From: Sporothrix humicola | Lineage: Eukaryota; Ascomycota; Sordariomycetes; Ophiostomatales; Ophiostomataceae | Direction of reading: 5' to 3' | DNA length: 64,000 nucleotides | NCBI GenBank assembly: GCA_021396245.1 | Contig: WNYE01000003.1 | Coordinates: 372,001 to 436,000, forward strand | Part shown: positions 13,858 through 25,711 of the stretch, in pieces | Layout: each line of letters begins with the position of its first letter | Position numbering within the stretch: position 1 is the stretch's first letter | Program-made: the position numbers and the translations under genes | Notes under the pieces: generated by a model | Database searches by the model: none | Seen by the model: only the letters and a program-made list of their open reading frames with translations | Told to the model about the DNA's origin: nothing

Positions 13858-14673
13858 CTAGTATAACTCGGTCGTCTGGAGAGACTCGACGGTGGGCGGC
13901 GAGTGGCGACGGCGAGTAAAGATGAGGCAGGACAGGATGCTGTTGACGAAAAGGGACAACACACGGACGCCACTGGGAGATGACAGTTAGCATTATATTC
14001 TTCCCTTCTTCTCATTTTGTGCTCCCTCTACTTACCAGACAAGCCCCGAAAAAATGACACCAAGGTCGTGGTAGAGCGAGTAGCTGTGGATGATGGCGGC
14101 CTGCTCGTCGGTCAAGGGCACAGAACCGTCCACGACGAGACCGCCGGCCAGCAGAGAAAACACGCCGACGGCTGCCATGATGGCCACGAGCAGATCGAGC
14201 GGGACGACAAATAGGAACGCGCGGTGGCGCTTGACATAGAACAAAATTGCGAGAGAATCGGCGACAATAGCAATCGCGGCTGCCGCGAGCGGGACACCGG
14301 CTTTGTGGAAGATGCCGGGCCAGTTCTGCAAAAGTTTGGCAGCCACCACAAGAAGGGGAATGTTTGTGGCCAGTGCGAGCAGCCGGAAGATTGTGTAAAA
14401 GGCCGTGCTCCACGGCGACTTTCTCTTCTCCTTTTTATTCAGTGTCGAAGCCGGCGGGTCCTGGAGTCGCACGACATGCTGGACATGCTGGATCTTGTAG
14501 GTCGGCTGGTATGGACTCGGGATCTGGCCGCCGGCCGAGTATTGGCGATGGTGCTGATATTTCCCTTGTCCCGGATGCTGATTCTGGCGAGGACTTGGGT
14601 AGGGACTGTGGTAGGGACTGTGGTGAGGGCTTGTCTGCGGGCTCGAGTACGACTGCGGCTGAGGACGATACAT
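13858..14673 (-). CDS. four-TM MARVEL-like membrane protein, function unknown
   Basis: Integral membrane protein of 250 residues. Exons are 14036-14673 and 13858-13972, joined over a 63-nt intron (donor GTAAGT, branch GCTAAC, acceptor CCCAG). The first 75 residues are rich in Pro, Ser, Tyr, His and Gln and probably cytoplasmic; a basic stretch (KKEKRK) precedes four hydrophobic segments at about 91-113, 126-147, 152-177 and 203-231. The intron falls inside helix 4, and the second exon completes that helix and adds a short hydrophilic tail ending TTELY, which supports the model. Topology and tail resemble small fungal MARVEL-domain proteins of membrane apposition and vesicle traffic, but no diagnostic motif is visible. 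No function is claimed. Confidence 0.8.
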
Positions 14674-16361
14674 TTTGAGGGTTGAGGATTGGGAAACTGA
14701 GATTTATAAGATGGGATACAAGATGAGGTATGGCAAGATGAGGTGAGACAAGAGGATGAGGCTAGAGTTTGACAAAATGGTGATGTGTGACAAGTAGTGA
14801 CAGAAGGTGATGAGAAGAGTGATGGGAAAATGGGTGTAAGCCAAAGTGGTGATGGGATGTGGGATGTGCTCGACTAAGAGTTCTTGGAGGTTGATCTAGT
14901 TGTCGTCCTCGAGGATTAAGCGCAGAGTTGGGCGTCAAAATCTACGATCCTGATCCTGTGGACAAAAACAGAAACAGAATCGAAGAGAGAAACGAAACAC
15001 AAGACGAGAGAAAAGGGCAAAGCGCCAAGCCGCGTTCTCTCGACGGATTCTTATATTTACATCCTTGTGTCACCATGGCCGAGATGTTGACCGTTGATGG
15101 AAAATGAACATCTTCCAACGGCATTTCCCCTCGCAAAACCAACAGACGGTCTACAAAGTAGAGTCCTTGACCAAATTGATTGGATTGGGGCGTGCAGATC
15201 AAGAGTACAACGTCCAGAGGGATGCAACCAGGATTTGTCTGCATCGACCAAAAATCACCAAACATGCAGAGGAAAATCGCCAAAAAGGCACCACAATCGC
15301 GAAAAAGAAGAGGACACCACCAAAAGTGCTACCCAATATGCCGTCTTTTGTTCTGCCCGTCCTCTGCCCGCTCATAACCAACATGCAGTGTCTGGATGTG
15401 CCTGTAGTGGATGTCCTTTTTAGCCCCCAACCGGCCTGTGCACCCATTAAAATCAAGTGAAATAGCCGCCGTCCCTTGTACACTCGAGGCTGCGATGCAA
15501 CCTTTTGCGTGTCTGCCTTTTTTCTGTTGCTCCTTTCTGTCGTTCTTTCCCATTCCTGTACCTTTTCTTTCTTTTTCTTGTTTCGCCTCTACATTTTTCT
15601 TTGTCCCTTACTTTGACCCTAGCACCCTCACCATTTTTTTTGTTGTTTTCTTTCCCACTTTGTAGTCCTCGCAACGCAAGCCATCCTTGTCTGTGTACCG
15701 TCTTCTCCTATTTGCACGAATCTTTTCTCTGTATGCTGTGCCTCTTTTGCATTTCCTTCATTTTCTGCCCCCCTCTGATTGGAAGAACACCCGACCATAT
15801 CGCCTGCTGCAAGAATTTACCAGCCTTTCACACTTTCCACGGTCCCTACGTGCACTTTATCAGCGGTTTATCCGTTTGTACCAAGCGCCCAGCTTTTACC
15901 CCCAAATGCACGTATGTCTGTTGGTACAGGGGTGGCTGTCAGTGATTCGAACGGAGACGGACGGCGTAGAGTAAGGCAGACGGACGAAACGGAGTACGAC
16001 ACAAGGCACAGAGTACCACCTCACGTAAAAAAAAACAGACGCAATAAACGCAGGCGACGATCGGGGATGGTCGGCATTTGCTCGCGTTTTGCGTGCACAA
16101 CAACTTGACGGCCTAACGGCTTGATGGAATAACGGGTCACATTGAGTGTATCCATGGTTCGCGATCTGGGCTGTACCACGCCACAATCGGTGTCGCATTC
16201 CAAACATTCCGTACCATTATTTACCTGAAGAGATATGAGAATGCGTTATGATTATGTGCACAAAAATTATGTGCCTTGTAACAAGTTTCTGATAAGAAAC
16301 AAGTATGATTGCTATGGCTACACTAAGCTACATGGCTACATGGCTACCTCCTCCCCGCAGT
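14674..16361. other. intergenic between two minus-strand genes
   Basis: Nothing gene-like is seen. 14700-14870 is a degenerate GATG/AAGATGAGG-type repeat on the plus strand immediately upstream of the MARVEL-like gene. 15500-15660 is pyrimidine-rich on the plus strand. An ACGGAGTAC motif lies at 15989. Confidence 0.5.
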
Positions 16362-17423
16362 CTACTCATTCTTCAGGATGGCCTCGACAAAGTCGTCAAG
16401 GGTGGTAAACTTGATGTCGGGCAGCAGCTTGTTCCACTCGTCCGACGCGTTCCAGGCGCCGCGCGCCGTCGCCAGCAGCGACCCGGTCCAGGCGGGCGCG
16501 TGGAACACGGAACGCATATTCTCGGGGATGGACGGGTGCATGATCAGGGGCATTTCCAGGTCCAGCGTGCCCTGCGAGAGGACACTCTCGTCGGCCAAAT
16601 CAATCCGGATCTCCTTTGTGCCAGCCGGCAGGATGCCCGGCCCTTTGCCCGCGGAGAGGGCAGCCCCGATTTTCTCCTTCAACTCCACCAGGGACACATC
16701 AAATCCCCGAACACCACCGATGACGGGCCACTCGCCCTCGTACTCGACGGCGCCGCGCACAACGCGCGCAATGTCGCGCACGCTCGTGGCCGTCACTTTG
16801 TCTCCCTCGTGGCCCTTGACGCCGACCAGGCGCGCGTCGTTGAGCTGCCAGATCGTCGGCAGCGGCGGGACATGCTTGGCGAGCGCACGCGGGTACGCGC
16901 CGTACTCCAAAAACATGCCGACCTGGAACAGCGTGTATTCGACCACCTTGCGGTCCTTGTTCAGATCGGCCAGGTACTTTTGCACGTCCAGCTTGCCCTG
17001 GTACCACGGCACGGCGTCGATGACGTCCTTGAGCTTGGTGCCCCTAAAGTTAGAGGTGTGTTAGCAATTGTCTCCGTCATGGTGTCGTCTGTCTGCTACG
17101 CATGCTTACATTGCCCACTCGCTCGGCGCGTATCTCTTGACACCGGCTTCAACGACCGCATCGATGATCCGGATCGACACCTCATTGCCGGGATCGCCGT
17201 TCAGGACAATAAAGTTGAGCACAACGTCGGCGCCCTTGAACAGTCCGACCAGCTCTGCCTTGTCCTTGAACGACGTCTGCGCCCACGTCACGCCTTCCTG
17301 CTGGGGAAATCCAGAGGGATCACGCCTCGCCAGAGCAAGGACCTCATGCTTGCCTTCCACCAAGGCATCAATGACCTCCAGGGCCAGGCCGGAGTTGGCG
17401 CCCGTGACAACGACCTTGACCAT
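16362..17423 (-). CDS. NmrA-like / isoflavone-reductase-like NAD(P)-binding protein
   Basis: Predicted 331-residue Rossmann-fold protein of the atypical short-chain dehydrogenase group (NmrA-like). Exons are 17110-17423 and 16362-17043 with a 66-nt intron (donor GTAAGC, branch CTCTAAC, acceptor TTTAG). The dinucleotide loop is near residues 6-13 (VTGANSGL), directly after beta strand 1; a second strand ends in ALARRD, a usual site for NADP phosphate contact. AGVKRYAPSEWAM just before the intron matches the conserved centre of this family. Members are either NADPH-dependent reductases of aromatic or phenolic compounds or redox-sensing regulators such as NmrA; the sequence does not decide between them. 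A TATAAAG box lies about 135 nt upstream of the start. No signal peptide or membrane segment, so probably cytosolic. Confidence 0.9.
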
Positions 17424-17555
17424 GTTGGGCGAGAGAGAGTGATAGTTTGGAAAAGGATGTTGATATTGTTGGATGGTGAGTATTGAAATGCTGTTGTTGA
17501 CGATGATTGTCGATAGGCCAAGCAGACGACATCAGAAAGAACGTCGCCGTCCAGA

Positions 17556-17564
17556 CTCTTTATA
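17556..17564 (-). promoter_or_regulatory. TATA box of the NmrA-like gene
   Basis: The minus strand reads TATAAAGAG here, about 135 nt before the ATG at 17423. This is a plausible position for a fungal core promoter with a roughly 100-nt leader. Confidence 0.45.
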
Positions 17565-20196
17565 CTTTTCTCTCCTTGACCACATCGTGATGGACATGAT
17601 AGCATAAACGTGTTTACTACCTGTATCCCTTACAATATTGTCACTAACACACAAATTCAGTATAACACACACCGCACAACACGCCGGACACTTGCGTACG
17701 TAAACATAAAAGTCTCCGGCGCAACAAGTCTCCCCAGCCTGACAAATGAAACTGTCCGCAGCCTTGTCGACGAAAAAAAGAGAGACATTGCTAGAGAGTG
17801 GACATTGTTACTCGTACATAGGCCCCTATTTCGGTGCCTGTCGCAAATGTACTCGACGTACCTATTCTCCTATTCGCCAATCCCGCCGTCAACACGGCTG
17901 TCTGTCGTCATGATCCTGTCTGTTTGACGTGATGGGCACGACGATGTTGAACTGACATCGGCGAAGGAGCCAATTGGCTTGCACGAAATTGACAGTCGCG
18001 GCCCACTTGGTCAACCTTTGCGTGCCCGAAGCCCACGAACACCGCTAAAAGAAAGGGATGGACGCTATTCTCCAGTGGATGACAGCTCGCGGACAGTTTT
18101 TCAGCCTTGCACGCCGTATTAATCCGTCGGCCATTTGTAAGCCCGCATCATCACACAAAAAGGCTCCGACTGCGACAAAGACAAAGGTCATGGCAGGACG
18201 GCGGCGGCATAACGGCTATTGATATTCATAGTCACACTTTTTTTTTTGCTATATGTTTATTTCGTATGGATTCTTTTTTTTTTTTTTTTTCCCTTTTCTC
18301 TTTTCTAAAGCAAGATTGGTGCCTCTCTATTCTCATTTCATGACTACATGGTGGGCATTGCAGTGAAGATGACAACACTCAACATGTCTCCGGGGCAAGA
18401 TAGTATTGACGGCTGGTCGAGCTAGTATCGGCCACAGATCGTGAAAGAGGCAATAAAGATTCCTAACTTGCTAATTTGTGTACAATATTTACAATGATAA
18501 TGCAAAAGAATGTGTACGTATATATGGTAATATCCCCCGCACGGTTTCATCACAGTTGCATACATGATGTTAAAAGTGACCGGGCACTAGGTACGGGTCG
18601 TCAATTCCACCGATAAGATGCTTGGCTGTTTTTCCATCACAGAAACTGATGCACGTGTTTCCCTTTATCACATTCCCTTTGCATGAACTCCATATCTCAA
18701 ATATGAGGACCAAGCTTTGATAGTGTCTCTGGTATGATGAATACTCCTAATAGACTTGCTCTCATCCGACCGGTGTACCTTCAAGCAGTGATACAATGGG
18801 GGAGCAAAACTAACCAACAGAGATGACTCGTCAAAGTGAGATACAGGAGCCGGCAGTGGCCCTGGAGCCGTACAATATTTTCCGGCGAAGCAAGTTAGAC
18901 ATCTAGCTATCTTTGTTCCATACCATAGCCCTCAGAAACTGACGTGCTCATAATCTTCATCCTCTCTGTACAACCAGGCCAGAAAATGCCGTGCAACCGT
19001 CTGTTTCGTTATCTCCGGGCCAAGCATTTGTCCGCGGCCGCACCCTTCTCCTCCCACTCGGCCACATGGCAGATGGCCGAGGAGGACTGGGTTTATCCTC
19101 CAAGACGGTGTGCAGACCTGTATTCATGTCTATCTAATGTACTGGGATGAGGTTGAAGTCACGTCACCAATGAGGAGTCACGCTGGATAAGTATCCGACT
19201 GAATCATGCATATCCGTAAGGCTATCTGTTGTGTGACTGCGAGATGCACCATCGTCTTACCCCGCGATCTCTCGAGATCAAAGTACCAACAGCACGACAA
19301 TTTTTATTACCGATAACGGCCTGGACACCGCCTTGGTTTATTTCATTTGATTCCAATACGAACATATTTTTTACAGATAAAAAATGGCTTGTGTTGCAAT
19401 GTACGGAGTATCCTTTTCATGGACGATAAAAATAAGCTATCGGCAAGCCACGTGGAAAAGGAAGATTTTGGCAATACCGTACGATTCATGATATCCATTC
19501 TCTGCACTAACCGCCCTCATATCGAGGCCCCAATCCTTCAAGATCACCTTCATTTGGTTGTTCACTTGTGTCATACAATGCTGCCGTACAATAGTATGAA
19601 AACAATTGTTGGGTAGTCCCACGAAGCAGCAATAGCCCATCTAAAAGATCCATTTTCGATGTGCCCTTTTATGTAAATTAGCAGGACGTTGCACATCCTT
19701 CTACGCTACGTGGCAAGCTCCATTATGAGCCCATATCGGCATCTTCTAGAACCACAAGAAGATGGTCTTTATGCGTACTATTCCCGGGACAAAAATGGTC
19801 CACATATTCAGGGGTAACCGCACTCGATGGGTGAGTCCGGCTACTCTTTGCCGATTCATATTGAACGTACGCAATGATGTTCGCGTGCATTCATAGGAAG
19901 CTCAAAATCTGATTGTGAGAGAAATCCGTTCATTTGCCCAAACTTACACAGACGGTACCAAAGCCTTGGGAACTGCAGTGGCTGGGTGGCTTGTATGCTG
20001 TGCAACCTGATGGCGCCTGCATGGTCGACAACTTGCACAAGAAAAATTCTCCGATATCTAGCTGAGAATGAGGTTCATCTCTTTATTTTCTTTTTCTTTG
20101 TGAGGAGCGTTTTCCGTTACAGAGCTGTCCGCAATCCTTCCCGCCAACGCCACAGGAAATAAGATGTGGTGAGATGAGAAGGGTGAGCAAGATATT

Positions 20197-20274
20197 CTAG
20201 AAGTGATCGTCTGTTCATCATCCGCTCAACATGCCTTTTAGTGTACTCGTTGATTGACAGACGATCACTCCTAG
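20197..20274. repeat. 18-bp inverted repeat, 42-nt spacer
   Basis: Left arm 20197-20214 (CTAGAAGTGATCGTCTGT) and right arm 20257-20274 are reverse complements with one mismatch. This forms a strong hairpin or a short palindromic element. No known element recognised. Confidence 0.85.
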
Positions 20275-20563
20275 CTTTGAAGGCTACTGTGTAGTTTGCC
20301 AGGCATATCCTGAACTGCAGTTCTGGACTGGCAACTTGTCGTGCGCAAAAGTCAAAGGCTGCACAAGCACAAGCCAGCTCTCGATTCCAAAGTTTTAAAA
20401 GCTCGGACCATTCGTTGGTCCTTTTGGACAAATGCAACAAGATATGTGGCTTTGGCTTCAGTGGGTCAATTGTTTCTTTTCAACGACAAAACGGCCCCCA
20501 ATTGCATTGTCTAGAGAGATCTCTCAATGCTGTGCAACCGTTTCGAGCTGAAGAGCCGTTGAA

Positions 20564-20570
<7 letters not shown>

Positions 20571-20605
<35 letters not shown>
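20571..20605 (+). repeat. A35 homopolymer followed by GTACTCCGTAC
   Basis: Thirty-five consecutive A residues end directly at the near-palindrome GTACTCCGTAC (20606-20616). It could be a simple repeat or the tail of an old retroposed copy. No matching target duplication was found upstream. Confidence 0.9.
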
Positions 20606-20608
<3 letters not shown>

Positions 20609-21319
20609 CTCCGTACTCTGTTCATTGTTTGCTCCTTGTGAAATCTCGTCACACCACAATCTCGCGTGGCAGACAAGGGTCTCTCTGGCCTTATTAGCAA
20701 GTAAACAACGCCATGTGCGACGCGACTTATTGGGGGGTCCAACAGCCACTAAATCCCGCGTGCGACAACCAAAAATAACGTGGGAGCACAAAAAACGTGG
20801 CTGCCCGAGGTCGATCGATCTGTTGGTCCGAGAACGTCAACTCAATTATAAAAGAAAGATACTTTCACATCTTCACATGCTTATTCGCAATGGTGCACTC
20901 TTATTATTTGATTTTTTTTCTTATATTCCAAAATATGACTTGAGCATATGGTGGCGCTCTTCTTGTACAATATTGGGGACACACATCCAAGTGTTTTTTA
21001 TGATAAAACTCAAGAAGCAAAGCAAACAATAAAATAGAAGCGAAGTAAAATAGACAATCATAATCATGCCATCGGTGAAGCCAAACGACAAACAACCAAA
21101 TGTTATGTAGGTGTGAGAGAAGGTGAGATATGAGATATGTCGGTGAGTATGGCTTATGTGAGGGTTGTAAAGTGGCAGAACCGAGTAATGAAGCAAAAGG
21201 AATAGAACGATGGAAATGAAAATGGAAATAAGCAAACGCAAGGTATCATTGAGGACAAGTAGGTTCTTTCGAACCATGGGAGACATCGCGCATGGTGATG
21301 CGCATGTCTGGACCGAGGT

Positions 21320-21367
21320 CGGCCAATTGACTGAAGGCGAGGCAGAAAAGCCTCAGTCAATTGGCCG
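21320..21367. repeat. 18-bp inverted repeat with short loop
   Basis: 21320-21337 (CGGCCAATTGACTGAAGG) and 21350-21367 pair to form a long hairpin with one bulged A and a loop of about 12 nt. It lies roughly 670 nt beyond the stop of the G-alpha gene. Confidence 0.8.
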
Positions 21368-22033
21368 GGAAATATGCAAAAGAGAAAAAGAATAGGAAAA
21401 ATGTACAAAAGAAAATAAGAGAGAAGAGATAGAAATGGTAAAAGGTAAAAGGTAAAAGCGGGAAGGAAATGAGGACTTTTTCGGGCGGCACGTGGCTGTG
21501 GATAAAAATAAGATGCGAGGCAGAAAAGCAGAAAGCCAGAAAAGACGCCCCAATCGAAACTAGAATGGGGGTCAGATCTGTTGCTCCTTTCTGTCGCAGA
21601 TAGATGGGCGGCATCTCGAACGGGCGGGCATGGCGAGGGAAGAGGCGGTAGAGGTCAGCACTGCAGTGCTCAAGACTGTCTGTTCAGTGTCTCTTTACTG
21701 TCTCTTCGCTACCTGTTGGTAATATGTAGATTGGAGGACACGACGGTCCGCGGGTCGGGTATTCGCTGCCGAGATGAGATGCGAGGGATGAGATTGGGAG
21801 ATGAGGAGGCGCGAGAAAGGTTAATAAAAAACGTGGCGGGCGGAGTCGGATCGTAGTTTCTAGTGTGGTAATCGTCGTGTCGTGCCCGTTCGAGAAGGCG
21901 TTCGAGAAGGCGTTTGGAAAGCCGCTCAAGGAAACTCCTCTCGAAAAGGAGAAAGCTCGCAATTCGGCTTTCCGATCAGGAACCAGGGTCAGGATTAGGT
22001 GAGATTGTGCTTTGACATGTTGCATCATCATCT

Positions 22034-23156
22034 TTACAAAATCAGCTGCTTGAGATTCCGCTGGATGATCATGTCCTGCACCGAGCCCATGGTGATCTTG
22101 AGCAGGTTTGTGTCGGTCGCGTTGGTAAAGTGGCCGTAAATTTCCTTGTCCGGGTTGCGGTTGAGCGCGCGGAACTTGTCCATAAAGTACTTGCTGACCT
22201 GCTTGGGGTCGGCAGCGGGGCCAGTGTAGTCGGTGAAGCCGTGTTCCGTGATCGGGCTGTTGGGCAGCTTCTCCTTGAACAGATCCATCTTGTTGAGGAA
22301 GAGAATCAGGGCCGACTTTGTGAACCAGTGCGAGTTGGCAATGGACTCCCACAGCATCAGCGCCTCGTTCATCTGGTTGCCGTCCTTGTCCTCAACCAGG
22401 CACTGGTCATAACCAGAAATAGCGACAAGGAAGAGCAGGCAGTTGACGTTCTCAAAGCAGTGAATCCACTTCTTACGCTCTGAGCGTTGACCGCCGACGT
22501 CGAACATGCGGTACGTCAGCTGACCAAGGTCGAAGATGGTCTCAGTGATGCCGGTCGTGCGCAGGCGCGAGCGCAGCAGGTCCTGGTCGTTGGGGACGTA
22601 GCCGCGGTCCCAAATCCGGTCGAGGTCTTCGCAGAAACTGGCAGTGTTAGTATGTGAGCGAAAACATTTAGGAAACGCTTGAGAGGACCTACTAGTCAAG
22701 ATTGTCGTGCAGGGCAAACTCGTTGCCCTTGTTGATGGCCTGCTTGACGCCGTCGTCCTTCCAGAGCGCCTTGATGGGCTCGAGGTAGTCGACGGGTAGC
22801 GGGTCGTTTGCGCCGAGCTCAAACTCGACGAGGATGTGCTTCATGTTGTTCTCGTTTTCCGGGTCGGTAAAGGCAATGTCGAACTCGGTCATGGCGTCGT
22901 AGATGAGGCGGAAGGACTGGATAATGTTGTTGAAGACGACGGGCTTCCACTCGAGCTTCTCGTTCTTGCTGAAGCCTTGCGAGTAGATGAGCTTCATCTG
23001 TTTCAGGACGGTCGACTTGCCCGACTCGCCGGCGCCGAGCAGCAGCAGCTTGACCTCGCGTGCCAGGCGCTTTTCGTCGGCGCGAATGATCTTGTCGACC
23101 TCTCGTGACCGGGCGGCGCCATCTTCGTCGCCTTTGCTGCGGCTGCCGAAGCACAT
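22034..23156 (-). CDS. heterotrimeric G-protein alpha subunit
   Basis: GTP-binding alpha subunit that relays receptor signals at the plasma membrane. Exons are 22693-23156 and 22034-22637 with a 55-nt intron (GTAGGT, branch ACTAAC, CCAG), giving 355 residues, normal for the family. Visible: P-loop GAGESGKS (41-48), switch I with catalytic Arg in RTTGIT (R181), switch II DVGGQRSERKKW with catalytic Gln Q205, base-specificity motif NKMD (270-273), and TNAT (326-329) where most members have TCAT. The start is Met-Cys-Phe-Gly: no Gly2 for myristoylation, but Cys2 could be palmitoylated. The C-terminus NLKQLIL lacks the Cys four from the end that pertussis toxin modifies, so this is not a group I (FadA/GNA-1) subunit. 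I leave the choice between groups II and III to phylogeny. A pyrimidine-rich leader region of about 1.3 kb lies upstream. Confidence 0.97.
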
Positions 23157-25180
23157 TTTGTCGGTTGTGTGGGTTTGTGTAGAAGATAAAAAAGCTAGAG
23201 GATTGTAGTAAGTTCAGAGCTTTGGAGAGCTTCGAAAGTGAGGCGCAAGGTGTTTCCGATTCCTCTCTAAGCACCAATCGAAAGGGTCGGAAAGCTCGGG
23301 CTCTGTGTTTGAGGAAGGGCGGGAGGTGAAGGTGAAGACGCGTGAAAGAGGTGAAAGAAGGACGGATGTCGCAGACCGAACAAAGGAAGGAAGAGACAAA
23401 GGTAAATGCCCAACTTCAATTGTCAATGACAAAGGTGAGCGTTGGATAATGAATGGCTAATGCGAGCGCCAAATCCCAAACTGCCCAGAAATTCCCCAGC
23501 AAAATGTCACCCGGAGTAAGGTCCGGTGTAAGGGGGTGGTAGTGCACCGGGCGAAGAAAAAAGGACCAAATGGATGAAATGGAACGAAGGCGCCACTAGC
23601 GAAAAGTCTACCACGAGGGAAAGACTGAAGGGTGATTGACGGCGGCGTGGCGTGCAGCAGCGGAGGGGCAAGCTACGGGCGACGGCGTCTAGAAGGGTTC
23701 GAAGGAGGAAAGGCTGGAGGAGCTGAGTAGCAAGAAGAGGAACAGATCGTCGTAGTTCGTCGAAGAAGAAGAAGAAGCAAGAAGGTCGGCGCCGTTTAGT
23801 GTAGTGCAGTTCTAAGAAGTGGCCTGTTATCGAGGGCGAAGTATGTCTGTCTGTCGTCTCGTATCGTCTCGTGTTTTGCTGTCTCGGATGAGAGGTTGTC
23901 GGATGAAGAAAAGGAGGAAAGATGCCGGAGAATAAAAGGAGGGTTGAAGGAAGGAAAAAAAGGAAGAAAGTGAAACAGAGAAAAAGAAAAAAGACGTGCA
24001 GACAGCTGCAGGATAAAAGTGAGAGAAGAGAGAAAAAAAAGGAGAGGGTAGCAATGGAAAACAAAAGTCCAAAAAAAAAAAAAGCAATCGACGATCTTGT
24101 TTCTCTCCCCGGTCTGAATGTTGTGCGGTGGAGAACGAAAGAACGAGTAGACGAAGAGGCAAAAGTCGAAAAGACGAGAAGGGCAAAAAGAAGAAAAGAA
24201 AATTGACGGGAAGAGTGAGAAAGGGGGGCAAGGAGAACAGAAGAATAAAACAAAACACAATGGAAGAACGAGCACAGGTCGCAAGCAGAGGAAAGAGCAA
24301 CCAAAGATTGATTGATTGACCCGGCGCGGTAGGGGGTTGGATTCAATGGATGGGGTCGTGTGTTTTAGGCGGAAGGGTCGCCGTAGAGGGTCGCCGCAAA
24401 TTCGTGCTCGTCGGTCGTAGCTTCCTTGCCTTTGCTTTGCGCAGCCGGCAAGGTGTAAGGCACAGCAGGCGCAACCCAAGAAGCAAGCAAAAAGACAGAA
24501 AGACGTTCGAAACTAGCCTGGCGAGCTAATGGGAAAGAGGGCTAGGGAGTGCACCCCCTTGTCTAGCTTAGAGGAGCTACTGTAGGAGGTCGACCTCTGT
24601 GTGCATGGAAGGTGGAGAGGGAGGATGGGGTGGGGAGGAAACGAGCACGAAAGACGAAAGGGCAAGAGGGCCCCAGAAAGAAACAGACAGGGGACGCAGA
24701 AAAGGAAACAGGGAAGGGAAAGGGAAGGAATAGGAAAGGAACAGGGGAGCGGCAAGGAGATAGGGAGTGAAGAAAAGGAAGGAAGTGGATAAGGGTTGTG
24801 TCGGAGAATTGGGAAGGTATGGACTGGGCACAAGGAAAGAGACAAGGAGACGCAGGGACGTTGTGGCGGTTGAAGAATAGGGAAGGAATGCGATTTGGGG
24901 GCGGCAAAGATGTTGGAAGGAGCGAGTGCTCAAACAAAGGCAGGATGGATTTGGCAGAGGGAAGGAGCCGAGTCCAGATGAGGGCCGGCAGAGAAAGAGG
25001 AAAGAGCAAGAACTGAGGATGTACGACGGACACAGGAGAAGTTGCAAATTCAACGTTCATAAAAAGTGAAAGGAGCACAAGTAACTACGTATGCATGTAT
25101 CGTATGCTGAAGAATGGGAATAACACAGGTTGAGCATAAAAAAGACGATAACAAGAAGTGGGCAAGGGATAATGCCAATT

Positions 25181-25234
25181 GATATGGATAATGGATATGA
25201 TATGGATAATGGATATGATATGGATATTGAGTAT
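25181..25234. repeat. 18-bp tandem repeat, 3 copies
   Basis: Unit GATATGGATAATGGATAT occurs twice exactly (25181-25216) and a third time with changes (25217-25234). Simple minisatellite. Confidence 0.9.
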
Positions 25235-25711
25235 GATTGATAGCTACTGGGGATGGAGGCGTCGTAAGTTGTATCTCCACAGCACAAAATAACGGAATCG
25301 AAATAGGGACATTAGCAAATAGGGGTTCTAGTCATCCATTTACTATGTATGACATACAGTTCTCTAGTCCTCTCATGCAGTAATTAGTGTGCTCTACGCG
25401 CAAGCATGTCCCGTAGTGGTGTGGTCGAACGGGCGAAGAAGGAACGACCGAGACAGAGCACCGGAAAAAGGAGGCCCTGAAAGCCTAGAGAACGGAGAAA
25501 ACAAAACAAAGATGCAAGAACTACAAGAACTAGGACAGGACCACGCAAAACAAAAAGAGACGGATCCCGATGTTCACTAACAAGTCTGCGAATGGCAAAA
25601 AAATCACCGGAGAGAACCACGCGAGAACTTGCGAGGAAACCACACGAAAAACACATGGCGAAGTGTCAACGGCCGACCCTAGCTATGTAGAGAGATGTCA
25701 GGCGAGATCCT

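Larger units (their letters stand above)
17424..22033. other. gene-poor stretch with inverted repeats and an A tract
   Basis: No recognisable protein gene in 4.6 kb. A minus-strand frame at 20117-20440 is not low-complexity but matches nothing I know and contains an 18-bp inverted repeat, so I do not call it. The segment 18.4-20.1 kb is unstructured and rather A/T-rich. Features: inverted repeats at 20197-20274 and 21320-21367, a 35-nt A run at 20571, GTACGGAGTA at 19401, and a 12-bp direct repeat (CGTTCGAGAAGG) at 21887-21910 in the 3' flank of the G-alpha gene. Confidence 0.5.

Noticed and set aside
13283..13993. 236-codon minus-strand frame overlapping exon 2 of the MARVEL-like gene
   Set aside because: Phe/Leu/Ser runs from a pyrimidine tract; the competing two-exon model completes a membrane helix and has perfect splice signals.
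16305..17486. 393-codon plus-strand frame opposite the NmrA-like gene
   Set aside because: Antisense shadow that also runs through the intron of the real gene.
20117..20440. 107-codon minus-strand frame of normal composition
   Set aside because: No recognised family, no splice context, and a near-perfect 18-bp inverted repeat inside it. Kept only as a note.
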